Positions 1 through 5,831 of a stretch of DNA of 6,159 nucleotides are shown here, piece by piece (position 1 is the first letter of the stretch; every line of letters starts with the position of its first letter). The DNA lies in contig JAMWDE010000057.1 of the NCBI GenBank assembly GCA_023818905.1, positions 1 to 6,159 of the forward strand, given 5' to 3'. A program made the position numbers and the translations under genes. Source of the stretch: Candidatus Omnitrophota bacterium (GTDB lineage: Bacteria; Omnitrophota; Gorgyraeia; Gygaellales; Profunditerraquicolaceae). The notes under the pieces were generated by a model. That model did no database searches. It worked only from the letters and a program-made list of their open reading frames with translations, and was not told the origin of the DNA.

Positions 1-73
1 CACAAGCCTGACCAATGATTATCGGTCCAGAACCAATCATAAGTATTCTCTTAATGTCTCTACGTCTGGGCAT
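1..73 (-). CDS. carB: Carbamoyl-phosphate synthase large subunit, N-terminal 24 codons only
   Basis: The reverse complement reads MPRRRDIKRILMIGSG followed by PIIIGQAC and then leaves the window. This matches the conserved CarB amino terminus (family pattern [24 protein letters not shown]), including the glycine-rich IGSGP turn that opens the first ATP-grasp/pre-ATP-grasp half. CarB makes carbamoyl phosphate from bicarbonate, two ATP and ammonia, the ammonia normally being channelled from the CarA subunit. The ATG lies one base after the carA stop (TAA-C-ATG) and has an AAGGAG site 7 bases upstream inside the carA 3' end, so translation is probably coupled to carA. Only the first 24 of about 1,070 usual residues are visible, so the catalytic sites cannot be checked. 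Identity is nonetheless firm from the motif and from adjacency to carA. Confidence 0.93.
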   Translation of the reverse strand, partial: MPRRRDIKRILMIGSGPIIIGQAC

Positions 74-74
74 C

Positions 75-1154
75 TTAATTCTCCTTTATCATCTTAAGAA
101 ATTGATAGAATATAGGGTTTGTCTCCTGAAAGCCTGGACTTACCGGATAATACTGTACAGCCAGAAACCTGAATCTCTTACTCTCCATCTCTTCAATGCT
201 ACGGTCATTGAGATTGTATCCAGTAATCTTTATCTGTCTTACACTACTCAGAGATTCTGGCTCAACCATCCAAGAGTGATTCTGTGCTGTAATCTCTGCC
301 TTATAAGAATGGGGCCTTGCCATAGGGTAATTTAACCCGTGATGTCCCAATTTCATCTTTTTTAACCTTGCGCCAAAGGCCAAAGCTAAAACCTGGTGTC
401 CTGTAGCTATCCCTAAAATAGGCAACTTGCCTATGATTGGCCTTAGCTTCTCAGCTATCAGATTCAATCCTTGCACTTGCTCAGGACCACCAGAGATAAT
501 TAAACCTTGGGGTCTTATTTTAAGAATCTGTTGTGGTAAGGTATGATGAGGGAATATGTATAGGCTACATCCCAAAGTAAGTAATTGTTCTAATATATCT
601 TTGGTGGTGCCCAAATCTAAAATTGCTATCCTGTATTTTGCCTTGGCTCTGCGCATAGTCTTAGGCTCAGTTACAGAGACCCTGGATAGATAATTCTGGG
701 ATTTTTCTTCTTTAGAAAAATCTCCTATCTTAGATAGTAATTCTTTGACATCTGTGCTCTGCGTAGAGATAACCCCTAACATCTGACCTTTATGTCTAAG
801 GTGCACGGCTAAACTACGTGTATCTATCTCGCTAAGGATTAGAAAATTGTGCTCTCTGGCAAACTCATCCAGACTTGCCTGTGCCTGCCAATTAGAATAT
901 ATACGGGATTTCTCCTTTATTACTAAGGCAGCAGGCCATATCCGCTCTGAAAGATTGAATTTGGAGGCTACCCCATAATTACCAATCAAAGGATAAGTAA
1001 GTACTAAGATTTTACCTATGTTGGCTGGGTCTGTGATTAGCTCCTGATAACCCACTACTGCGGTATTGATGATCAACTCACCTATCTGTTCTGTTTGGAT
1101 ATTTGCCTGTCCCCAAAAAGTCCTTCCATCCTCTAACACCAAGATTGCCCTCAT
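75..1154 (-). CDS. carA: Carbamoyl-phosphate synthase small subunit with a degenerate glutaminase site
   Basis: This 359-residue protein has normal CarA length and architecture. The N-terminal CPSase_sm_chain domain (about 1-130) carries VVGYQELITDP, TYPLIGNYG and EIDTRSLAVHLR. The C-terminal class I glutamine amidotransferase fold (about 173-355) carries LDLG, the GGP turn, a GHQ elbow, QNH and VQYYP. In a working enzyme this domain hydrolyses glutamine and passes ammonia to CarB. Here the key residues are missing. The nucleophile elbow GICLGHQ reads GIATGHQ (Ala250, codon GCT at 407-405). The VQYHPE motif reads VQYYPV (Tyr336 for His, Val338 for Glu), with one residue fewer before SPG. E. 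coli Ser47 is Ala44, Gly243 is Glu225, Gly313 is Ser294 and Phe314 is Trp295. Gln254 and Asn292 are kept. The frame is intact and the domain otherwise conserved, so I infer a structural small subunit of an ammonia-dependent synthetase. The start is supported by AAGGAG 8 bases upstream. The ATGA overlap with the upstream gene and one-base gap to carB imply translational coupling. Confidence 0.93.
   Translation of the reverse strand: MRAILVLEDGRTFWGQANIQTEQIGELIINTAVVGYQELITDPANIGKILVLTYPLIGNYGVASKFNLSERIWPAALVIKEKSRIYSNWQAQASLDEFAREHNFLILSEIDTRSLAVHLRHKGQMLGVISTQSTDVKELLSKIGDFSKEEKSQNYLSRVSVTEPKTMRRAKAKYRIAILDLGTTKDILEQLLTLGCSLYIFPHHTLPQQILKIRPQGLIISGGPEQVQGLNLIAEKLRPIIGKLPILGIATGHQVLALAFGARLKKMKLGHHGLNYPMARPHSYKAEITAQNHSWMVEPESLSSVRQIKITGYNLNDRSIEEMESKRFRFLAVQYYPVSPGFQETNPIFYQFLKMIKEN
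81..86 (-). promoter_or_regulatory. Shine-Dalgarno site for carB inside the carA 3' end
   Basis: On the minus strand this reads AAGGAG, with 7 bases between it and the carB ATG (73-71). It lies within the last codons of carA and fixes the carB start. Confidence 0.8.
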
Positions 1155-1627
1155 AGTCTGTTCTCCTTCTGTCTTTGTATAATAATTTCTTTAATTTTGC
1201 TTATTGCTTCATCCGCTGTATTTGCCTTTATGACTCCTTTAATCTCCCATGAACAAAGACTTATTACCGGAATACCAAACTGCAGACAAAAAGCAATCTC
1301 AGAAAGAGTCCCTGCTTCACCAGGTAGGGCAACTACCACATCTGCAGTCTTTACCACCAAAACATTTCTGGCTAAGCCTAAACCAGTAGGAATAACTATA
1401 TCTACATAAGGATTCGCCTCTTTTTTATCATAACCTGGTATAATACCAATGGTTAGACCGCCCTCTTCTTTAAAGCCTTTACAAACTGCCTCCATCACAC
1501 CACTTAAACCGCCACAAACAAGAATTTCAACCACTTTAGCCAATTTTTTGCCCAAATTTTGGGCTAAATCTTCCACTTCATCCGAACATTTATGCCCTCC
1601 AACCACACCTACAATTTTCTTATGCAT
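1151..1627 (-). CDS. TIGR00725/SLOG-type Rossmann nucleotide-binding protein (LOG-like)
   Basis: The 158-residue protein is a single Rossmann-like domain of the TIGR00725 type, related to the LOG/lysine-decarboxylase-like and DprA (SLOG) superfamily. Visible signatures are an N-terminal beta strand with VGVVGG (6-11), the loop CGGLSGVMEA (38-47), the ANPYVDIVIPTGLG stretch (71-84), the conserved ARN (86-88) and the phosphate-binding loop LPGEAGTLSE (101-110). Plant and bacterial LOG proteins release cytokinin bases from their nucleoside monophosphates using PGGxGTxxE. Here the second glycine is Glu104, a departure from that motif; Arg87 and Glu110 are kept. The TIGR00725 branch has no settled function, and I infer only binding of a nucleotide or similar ligand. 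ATG 1627 is preceded by AGGAT (1641-1637) at 9 bases. The stop overlaps carA in ATGA, so the protein is made together with CarA. No signal peptide or membrane segment is evident. Confidence 0.85.
   Translation of the reverse strand: MHKKIVGVVGGHKCSDEVEDLAQNLGKKLAKVVEILVCGGLSGVMEAVCKGFKEEGGLTIGIIPGYDKKEANPYVDIVIPTGLGLARNVLVVKTADVVVALPGEAGTLSEIAFCLQFGIPVISLCSWEIKGVIKANTADEAISKIKEIIIQRQKENRL
1163..1168 (-). promoter_or_regulatory. Shine-Dalgarno site for carA
   Basis: The minus strand reads AAGGAG, 8 bases before the carA ATG (1154-1152). It is embedded in the last codons of the upstream SLOG-type gene and confirms the overlapping carA start. Confidence 0.8.
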
Positions 1628-1676
1628 AATTATGGTATCCTATTTTTCTTCTTTCAATACTTAGTCTTATTTTTTA

Positions 1677-1748
1677 TGCGCCTGGCGGGAATCGAACCTG
1701 CACACATGGCTCCGGAGGCCATTGCCCTATCCATTAGGCTACAGGCGC
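1677..1748 (-). tRNA. tRNA-Arg (anticodon CCG)
   Basis: A complete cloverleaf can be drawn on the minus strand. The acceptor stem GCGCCTG/CAGGCGC has seven perfect pairs. The D arm is GCCT/GGGC around an 8-base loop containing GG. The anticodon stem ATGGC/GCCAT encloses loop CTCCGGA, giving anticodon CCG, which reads the Arg codon CGG. The variable region is 4 bases, and the T arm GCAGG-TTCGATT-CCCGC has one A-C mismatch in its middle. The discriminator is A, and CCA is not encoded (TAA follows). It lies 43 bases after the flavodoxin gene and 49 bases before the SLOG-type gene, all on the same strand, so it may be processed from the operon transcript or start from its own promoter. Confidence 0.96.
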
Positions 1749-1775
1749 GTATTTTTAAAATTGACCCTACTAATC

Positions 1776-1781
1776 ATTATA
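1776..1781 (-). promoter_or_regulatory. Possible -10 element upstream of tRNA-Arg
   Basis: The minus strand reads a perfect TATAAT about 27 bases before the mature tRNA 5' end. Initiation about 7 bases downstream would give a leader of roughly 20 bases. I see no good TTGACA-like -35 at 16-18 bases upstream; that region overlaps the 3' end of the flavodoxin gene. If real, it would also feed the SLOG-carA-carB segment. Confidence 0.4.
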
Positions 1782-1791
1782 GAGCTAGTTG

Positions 1792-2283
1792 TTAGGATTT
1801 AAGGTCTATATTATAAGATCTTATCTGAGATAAGATAAACTCTTTGTCTTGAGTCTTAAATTGCTGGATAGAAAATCTCTTAAAACTGCTTACTCCTTTC
1901 TGAATAAGTAGGCTTTGCATATAATCAAGGCATCTTTGATTACCCACCCCACTACCATAAGTAGTAAATAAAACTACGGGTTTTTGATTTATGCCAAAAC
2001 ATCTGTCTATATACGTATTAATCGCCGGAGCCGGAGCAAATGCCCAAACCGGGCTACCAAAGCAGATTAAATCATAGTTAGACAAATTAAAGTCTGTGGG
2101 CTCAAGTCTTGCCCTTGTGTGTATAAATGCCCTGAGCGCTTGAGAAAGAAACTTATCTGATTCATCCAAAGTTTTGAGGGCAATCAAGGTGGTCTCTGCT
2201 TTTGATTCAAGATATTCTGCTAAAATCTCTGCCACCTTTCTGGTGTTACCAGTATAAGAATAGTATACAATCACGCTTTTCAT
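1792..2283 (-). CDS. Flavodoxin-family FMN-binding protein
   Basis: This 163-residue protein has a flavodoxin-like alpha/beta fold. The N-terminal FMN-phosphate loop is YYSYTGNTRKVAE (7-19), matching the S/T-x-T-G-x-T pattern. A second flavin-contacting loop is FGSPVWAFAPAP (76-87), and a third segment is LFTTYGSG (105-112). Length fits short flavodoxins and flavodoxin-like oxidoreductases, which transfer electrons or reduce small molecules through FMN in the cytoplasm; the physiological partner cannot be named. I prefer ATG 2283, which shares one base with the upstream stop (TGATG), over TTG 2286, because it is a standard start in a typical stop-start coupling. There is no clear Shine-Dalgarno, which fits reinitiation after endonuclease Q. 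A perfect 8-base inverted repeat lies near the 3' end of the gene. No cysteine cluster for iron-sulfur binding is present. Confidence 0.88.
   Translation of the reverse strand: MKSVIVYYSYTGNTRKVAEILAEYLESKAETTLIALKTLDESDKFLSQALRAFIHTRARLEPTDFNLSNYDLICFGSPVWAFAPAPAINTYIDRCFGINQKPVVLFTTYGSGVGNQRCLDYMQSLLIQKGVSSFKRFSIQQFKTQDKEFILSQIRSYNIDLKS
1818..1836. repeat. Short perfect inverted repeat near the 3' end of the flavodoxin gene
   Basis: Arms ATCTTATC (1818-1825) and GATAAGAT (1829-1836) are exact reverse complements separated by TGA. The left arm also overlaps a 12-base palindrome, ATAAGATCTTAT (1813-1824). The stem is AT-rich and has no U tract following it on the minus strand, so it is not a good terminator. 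It is about 24 bases before the stop codon. Confidence 0.5.
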
Positions 2284-3521
2284 CAAAACAGACTTAACTG
2301 TTTTTGGGAATCTTTGGGTTTTTCATCGTGGTTAAAAATAGAGATTATCCCATACTCTCCGTCAAAGCCTGGCTTTATATTCACCTTTCCCTTCCGCATC
2401 CTCAAGACACCTTCTGCTATCTGTGCAGGTAAACCTTTTAGTAATTCTTCTTCGCTGACTCGCAGTAAAATATCAAATTCTGTACCAAAGTTAGCCACCA
2501 GGTTTCTATAATCCTTATCCACAGTCAAAGAGGTCTTAGAAATACCTTTTGCTTCAGCAATAATTTCATCTAAGGGAATAAGGTTCTTATAAGGAATAGC
2601 GTTAGAAGGTACGTAGCCAGCTGGTCTATCTGCAAGCTGCTCTACTCGGCTCATCACTCCCACAGTAATTGGTCTTAAACACTTAGGACACTTGCCTCCA
2701 TACTGTTTAGTTTCTTGAGGTGATAGCCTTACTCCGCAGAGTCTATGCCCATCAAAGTGGTATTTACCCTCTTCGGGGAAAAACTCAATAGTACAAAGAA
2801 ATCTCTTTTTATCTTTGTTTCTTAAAACTTCCCTGATAGTCTGATAATTCAACTCGCAGTCAAAAATATTTGCCTCACGGCCTATTTTGCGTGGACTGTG
2901 ACTGTCTGAATTACTAATCAGACTGAACCTATCCAAGCAGGATAAGCGCCAATTCATTGCTGGGTCAGAAGACAAGCCAGTCTCCAAGGCAAAAATCTTA
3001 GGGGTCTGCTCTTCAAAACAATCCTCTATCCTATCAAATCCAGACATAGAACCAAAAAGACTAAACCAAGGGGTCCAAATATGGCTTGGCACAATCATAC
3101 AGTTTTCATCTATATCAAAGATGAGCCGCACCAACTCAGCAGCATCCAGCCCTAAAATCGGGCGGCCATCTGAAGCAATATTGCCATAACGCGCTATGGT
3201 GGCGTTAATCTTATCCACTGTTCTAAAGGATGGGCTAAAGATCATATTGTGTATGCGATAGTTTCTTTGTTTCTTGGAATATACGCTACTAATCTCAGCG
3301 GTAAGGATAAAGTAGACATCCTGAAATTTATATAAACCATTACCTAGATCCTCTAGATTTGCCTTTAGCTCCTCCAGCCAGAGATGATGAGTAAAATCGC
3401 CTGTGCCCATCAAGGTGATGCCCTTTATCTTTGCCCACTCGGCAATGTGTTTTATATCCATATCATGGCTAGTGGCTCTAGAATATTTAGAATGGATATG
3501 AAAATCAGCAATAAATTCCAT
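2283..3521 (-). CDS. Endonuclease Q (PHP-domain nuclease for deaminated DNA bases)
   Basis: This 412-residue protein matches the EndoQ/TIGR00375 family over its full length. EndoQ, characterised in Pyrococcus furiosus and some bacteria, nicks DNA on the 5' side of uracil, hypoxanthine, xanthine and abasic sites. The PHP metal-centre motifs are in order: DFHIHSKYS (6-14), MGTGDFTH (38-45), TAEISS (74-79), HNMIF (91-95), PSHIWTPWF (145-153) and NSDSHSP (204-210). A zinc-binding segment follows, with Cys262, Cys278 and Cys281 plus nearby histidines (255, 259). Next comes the diagnostic RVEQLADRPAGY (292-303) and NAIPYKNLIPL (307-317), then a helical C-terminal part. The last five residues are QLSLF (408-412), the consensus bacterial sliding-clamp-binding peptide. 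ATG 3521 is the only sensible start, as the upstream ATG in this frame meets a stop at once; no strong ribosome site is visible. The gene is followed by the flavodoxin in a TGATG overlap. A 63-base gap separates it from the Mut7-C gene, so it could have its own promoter. Confidence 0.93.
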   Translation of the reverse strand: MEFIADFHIHSKYSRATSHDMDIKHIAEWAKIKGITLMGTGDFTHHLWLEELKANLEDLGNGLYKFQDVYFILTAEISSVYSKKQRNYRIHNMIFSPSFRTVDKINATIARYGNIASDGRPILGLDAAELVRLIFDIDENCMIVPSHIWTPWFSLFGSMSGFDRIEDCFEEQTPKIFALETGLSSDPAMNWRLSCLDRFSLISNSDSHSPRKIGREANIFDCELNYQTIREVLRNKDKKRFLCTIEFFPEEGKYHFDGHRLCGVRLSPQETKQYGGKCPKCLRPITVGVMSRVEQLADRPAGYVPSNAIPYKNLIPLDEIIAEAKGISKTSLTVDKDYRNLVANFGTEFDILLRVSEEELLKGLPAQIAEGVLRMRKGKVNIKPGFDGEYGIISIFNHDEKPKDSQKQLSLF

Positions 3522-3584
3522 CTTGTTATATATTTTATATGCGCATTAACACTATTTCCTTCTCAACTCTATAATCCGCCTAAC

Positions 3585-4040
3585 TTATAATGAACCTATC
3601 TCTTTTAAGGTATTCTCAACATTCTTCCAATGTGTGCCTGACCAGTAGATACGTTGACACCGAGGACAAATAAAGAATTCATCTTGCGTGTTAAAAACAT
3701 ACTCTGGCACTTTCTCTTTTATTGCCCTCTTATCAACATGTTCTAATTCCAGATTACAAATAGTGCAACGGCTAAACATCAATTCCGGGTTTGGTCTGAT
3801 GGAAAACTTCTCCAAAACCTCGGTAAGTTGGGACTTCAATTGCCCTTGGGTGATAACAAGAATCTTAATACCTCTGGCTTTAGGTAGTCTGTGGTTACGG
3901 GTAATGATTACTCTTTCCTCGCGCAGTGCCTGGATGATCAGAGAGCTGGGATTCCCCTGATTAAAATACTCGGCATCCAATCCTAAAATCCTAAGCCACT
4001 TTGCCAATCTGCCTAACTCTTTAGTCAATATAAATTTCAC
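3585..4040 (-). CDS. Mut7-C RNase-domain protein with zinc ribbon; acidic residues replaced
   Basis: The 151-residue protein matches the Mut7-C (former DUF82) family: a PIN-like N-terminal domain, about 1-80, with LGRLAKWLRILGLD (9-22) and VIITRNHRL (44-52), then a zinc ribbon with Cys92, Cys95, Cys125 and Cys128 and the family ending CxRIYWSGTHW (128-138). Family members are predicted RNases, named after the C-terminal domain of animal Mut-7. From memory of the family, the first strand is usually FLxDxMLGxLA and the second motif LTRD. Here the Asp positions are Thr6 and Asn49, and no clear acidic residue stands in the middle segment (NPSSL, 30-34). Nuclease activity is therefore doubtful while RNA or metal binding may persist. 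The start is GTG, two bases after the pyrC stop (TAA-AA-GTG), with no in-frame ATG upstream. Its job in a pyrimidine operon is unknown. Confidence 0.87.
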   Translation of the reverse strand: MKFILTKELGRLAKWLRILGLDAEYFNQGNPSSLIIQALREERVIITRNHRLPKARGIKILVITQGQLKSQLTEVLEKFSIRPNPELMFSRCTICNLELEHVDKRAIKEKVPEYVFNTQDEFFICPRCQRIYWSGTHWKNVENTLKEIGSL

Positions 4041-4042
4041 TT

Positions 4043-5317
4043 TTATCCATGATATAGAATCCTACCTGCATAGATGGTATATAGCAGTTTACCTGTTAAT
4101 GTCCTTTCCAGAAAGGCTGAGTTTTTAGACTTAGAGGCAATTTCTTCTTTAACCACCTTCCAAGTCTTTTTAGGGTCAACTATCGCCACATCTGCATCTG
4201 CGCCTACGCTTAAGGTGCCTTTGTTTATATTTAAAATCCGAGCAGGATTAAGACAGAACTTTTCTACCAACTGCTTCCAGGTCAAAATACCTGGCAAAAC
4301 CAATTCAGTTATAGCCACTGCCAACTCTGTCTCCAAGCCAATTACCCCAAACTCTGCCCGTTCAAATTCTATATCCTTCTCACTCTCCGTATGTGGCGCA
4401 TGATCTGAAGCAATCACATCTATAACACCTAAGGCAAGGCCCTGTTTGATTGCTTCCACATCTTCTTTAGACCTTAAAGGTGGGTTAATCTTCATATTGG
4501 TATCATAACCCAAAACTGCTTCCTCAGTAAGAGAAAGGTGGTGCGGAGTAACCTCACAGGTAACCTTAAGACCTCTTTTTTTTGCAGAGGCCACAATCTC
4601 CACCGATTCCTTACAGCTCAGATGGGCAATGTGGATAGGACAGCCCGCCTTCTCAGCTAAATTTATGTCGCGCTTGACCCTTGTGTACTCTGATTCCTTA
4701 GATATACCCCTTAACCCCATGCGGGTGGAAGTAAAACCTAGATTGACCACCCCATCTTTAGAAAGGGCCTTGTCTTCACAATGGGCAATTACTAAAACCT
4801 TGTGCCTTCTTGCCTTTTTGAGCGCCTCAAAAAATAGTTTCTCTGAATCCACAGAAAAACCATCATCACTGATAGCTAATATGCCTTCCTTCTTCATCAG
4901 GGCGATATCAGTCAGTTCTTGCCCTAAACGCCCTTTGGTAATAGCCCCACAGATAAATACTGCAATCTGCGCATTGTGACGGATAATGTCTTTTAATAAT
5001 CTGATGTTTTCTGGAGAGTCTATAGCCGGTTCTGTATTAGGCATAGCCAAAACAGAGGTGACCCCACCTTTAAGCGCTGCTTTTGTGCCGGTATAAATTG
5101 TCTCTTTATCTTCTCTACCTGGTTCTCGTAAATGCACATGCATATCCACTATCCCCGGCATCACTATCTTATCTTTGGCATCTATAACTTCATCTGCATC
5201 TTCTGTTATGGCCGGAGCTACCCGGCTAATCTTTGTATCTTCTATTAAGATATCTAAAACCTCATCCAGATTATTTTCCGGATCAACCAGATGACCGTTT
5301 TTAATCAGAAGTTTCAT
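4043..5317 (-). CDS. pyrC: Dihydroorotase, class I
   Basis: The 424-residue protein has the usual length of class I bacterial dihydroorotases, zinc amidohydrolases that cyclise carbamoyl-aspartate to dihydroorotate, the third step of de novo UMP synthesis. All expected motifs are present: DMHVHLREPG (58-67) with the metal-binding His60-x-His62 and substrate Arg64, AMPNTEP (91-97), ISDDG (149-153) with the Asp that bridges metals in this class, AHCED (178-182), HIAHLS (229-234), EVTPHHL (255-261), INPPLR (277-282) and the catalytic-base motif ASDHAPH (303-309). The C-terminal strand GADADVAIVDP is typical of the family. Nothing suggests inactivity, so it contrasts with CarA. ATG 5317 overlaps the end of pyrB by 17 bases; a GAGG lies only two bases before the ATG, which is tight, so coupling to pyrB translation may matter. 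Mut7-C follows two bases after the stop. Confidence 0.96.
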   Translation of the reverse strand: MKLLIKNGHLVDPENNLDEVLDILIEDTKISRVAPAITEDADEVIDAKDKIVMPGIVDMHVHLREPGREDKETIYTGTKAALKGGVTSVLAMPNTEPAIDSPENIRLLKDIIRHNAQIAVFICGAITKGRLGQELTDIALMKKEGILAISDDGFSVDSEKLFFEALKKARRHKVLVIAHCEDKALSKDGVVNLGFTSTRMGLRGISKESEYTRVKRDINLAEKAGCPIHIAHLSCKESVEIVASAKKRGLKVTCEVTPHHLSLTEEAVLGYDTNMKINPPLRSKEDVEAIKQGLALGVIDVIASDHAPHTESEKDIEFERAEFGVIGLETELAVAITELVLPGILTWKQLVEKFCLNPARILNINKGTLSVGADADVAIVDPKKTWKVVKEEIASKSKNSAFLERTLTGKLLYTIYAGRILYHG

Positions 5318-5825
5318 TTCCTCTTATCTTCTCGTTTGTCTGAGCCACTAAGAATAGAACTGCCATTCGTACAGCAATACCATTGGTCACTTGTTCTAAA
5401 ATTAAGGAATTCTTTCCATCAGCCACTTCACTGGATATCTCAATACCTCTATTTAATGGACCTGGGTGCATCACTACTATATCCTTCTTTGCTTGACTGA
5501 GCCTCTCTTGGGTGATACTGTAATTCTTAAAATACTCTAACTGTTTTGGAAAAGCATTCTGTTCGTCTCGTTCAAACTGCATCCTTAAAACATTCACTGC
5601 GTCAGCCTCCCTTAGGGCCTCATCAATGTTATAGGTTACCTTAACAGACATCTTCTCTATTTCTGGTGGAATTAATATGGGAGGAGCACAAACTATAACC
5701 TCTGCTCCTAATTTAGTCAAACCCCAGATATCTGAACGCGCTACCCGAGAATGGGCAATATCACCTACGATAGCAACCTTTAAGCCGGCAATCCTACCAA
5801 GTCTCTCCTTTAAGGTAAAGATATC
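5301..5825 (-). CDS. pyrB: Aspartate carbamoyltransferase, C-terminal part only (5' end missing)
   Basis: About 174 residues match the C-terminal half of PyrB, which condenses carbamoyl phosphate with aspartate. Recognisable segments are DIFTLKERLGRI, VAIVGDIAHSRVARS (the HSR motif that contacts aspartate), LTKLGAEV, LRMQFERDEQ, MHPGPLNRGIEI and the C-terminal VTNGIAVRMAVLFL. The match begins at the Asp equivalent to E. coli Asp141. The preceding HPTQALL motif and the STRT loop, the Lys84-type loop and the Arg105 region that hold carbamoyl phosphate are absent. The frame stays open to 5849 but reads NPQCASTR, unrelated to PyrB, and then meets TAA. There is no ATG; TTG 5720 lies inside the conserved domain and is not a real start. 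About 130 residues of a usual 300-310 are lost. Either the window crosses an assembly junction or the gene is genuinely broken. As it stands it cannot encode a working enzyme. The stop overlaps pyrC. Confidence 0.88.
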   Translation of the reverse strand, partial: DIFTLKERLGRIAGLKVAIVGDIAHSRVARSDIWGLTKLGAEVIVCAPPILIPPEIEKMSVKVTYNIDEALREADAVNVLRMQFERDEQNAFPKQLEYFKNYSITQERLSQAKKDIVVMHPGPLNRGIEISSEVADGKNSLILEQVTNGIAVRMAVLFLVAQTNEKIRGNETSD

Positions 5826-5831
5826 TCTTGT

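Noticed and set aside
15..335. Open frame of 106 codons on the plus strand.
   Set aside because: It lies opposite carA and carB, whose motifs are unmistakable, and its product has no recognisable features.
141..407. Sequencing or frameshift error as the reason for the missing CarA triad.
   Set aside because: The frame is intact, flanking residues on both sides of each position are conserved, and at least three independent codons are changed.
1628..1676. Rho-independent terminator after the tRNA.
   Set aside because: The minus strand has A-rich runs but no stem-loop followed by a U tract.
2284..2286. TTG start giving the flavodoxin one extra residue.
   Set aside because: The ATG at 2283-2281, one codon downstream, gives a standard start and a classic TGATG coupling.
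3535..3566. TTGAGA and TATAAA-like hexamers upstream of endonuclease Q as a promoter.
   Set aside because: The spacing is about 21 bases, too long for a standard promoter, and AT-rich hexamers are expected by chance here.
3384..4979. Several plus-strand open frames of 68-116 codons opposite endonuclease Q, Mut7-C and pyrC.
   Set aside because: All are antisense to well-conserved genes, have no ribosome sites or motifs, and are explained by the codon use of the real genes.
5718..5720. TTG as the start of a 139-residue protein from pyrB.
   Set aside because: PyrB similarity continues upstream of it through VAIVGDIAHSRVARS, so this TTG is an internal Leu codon.
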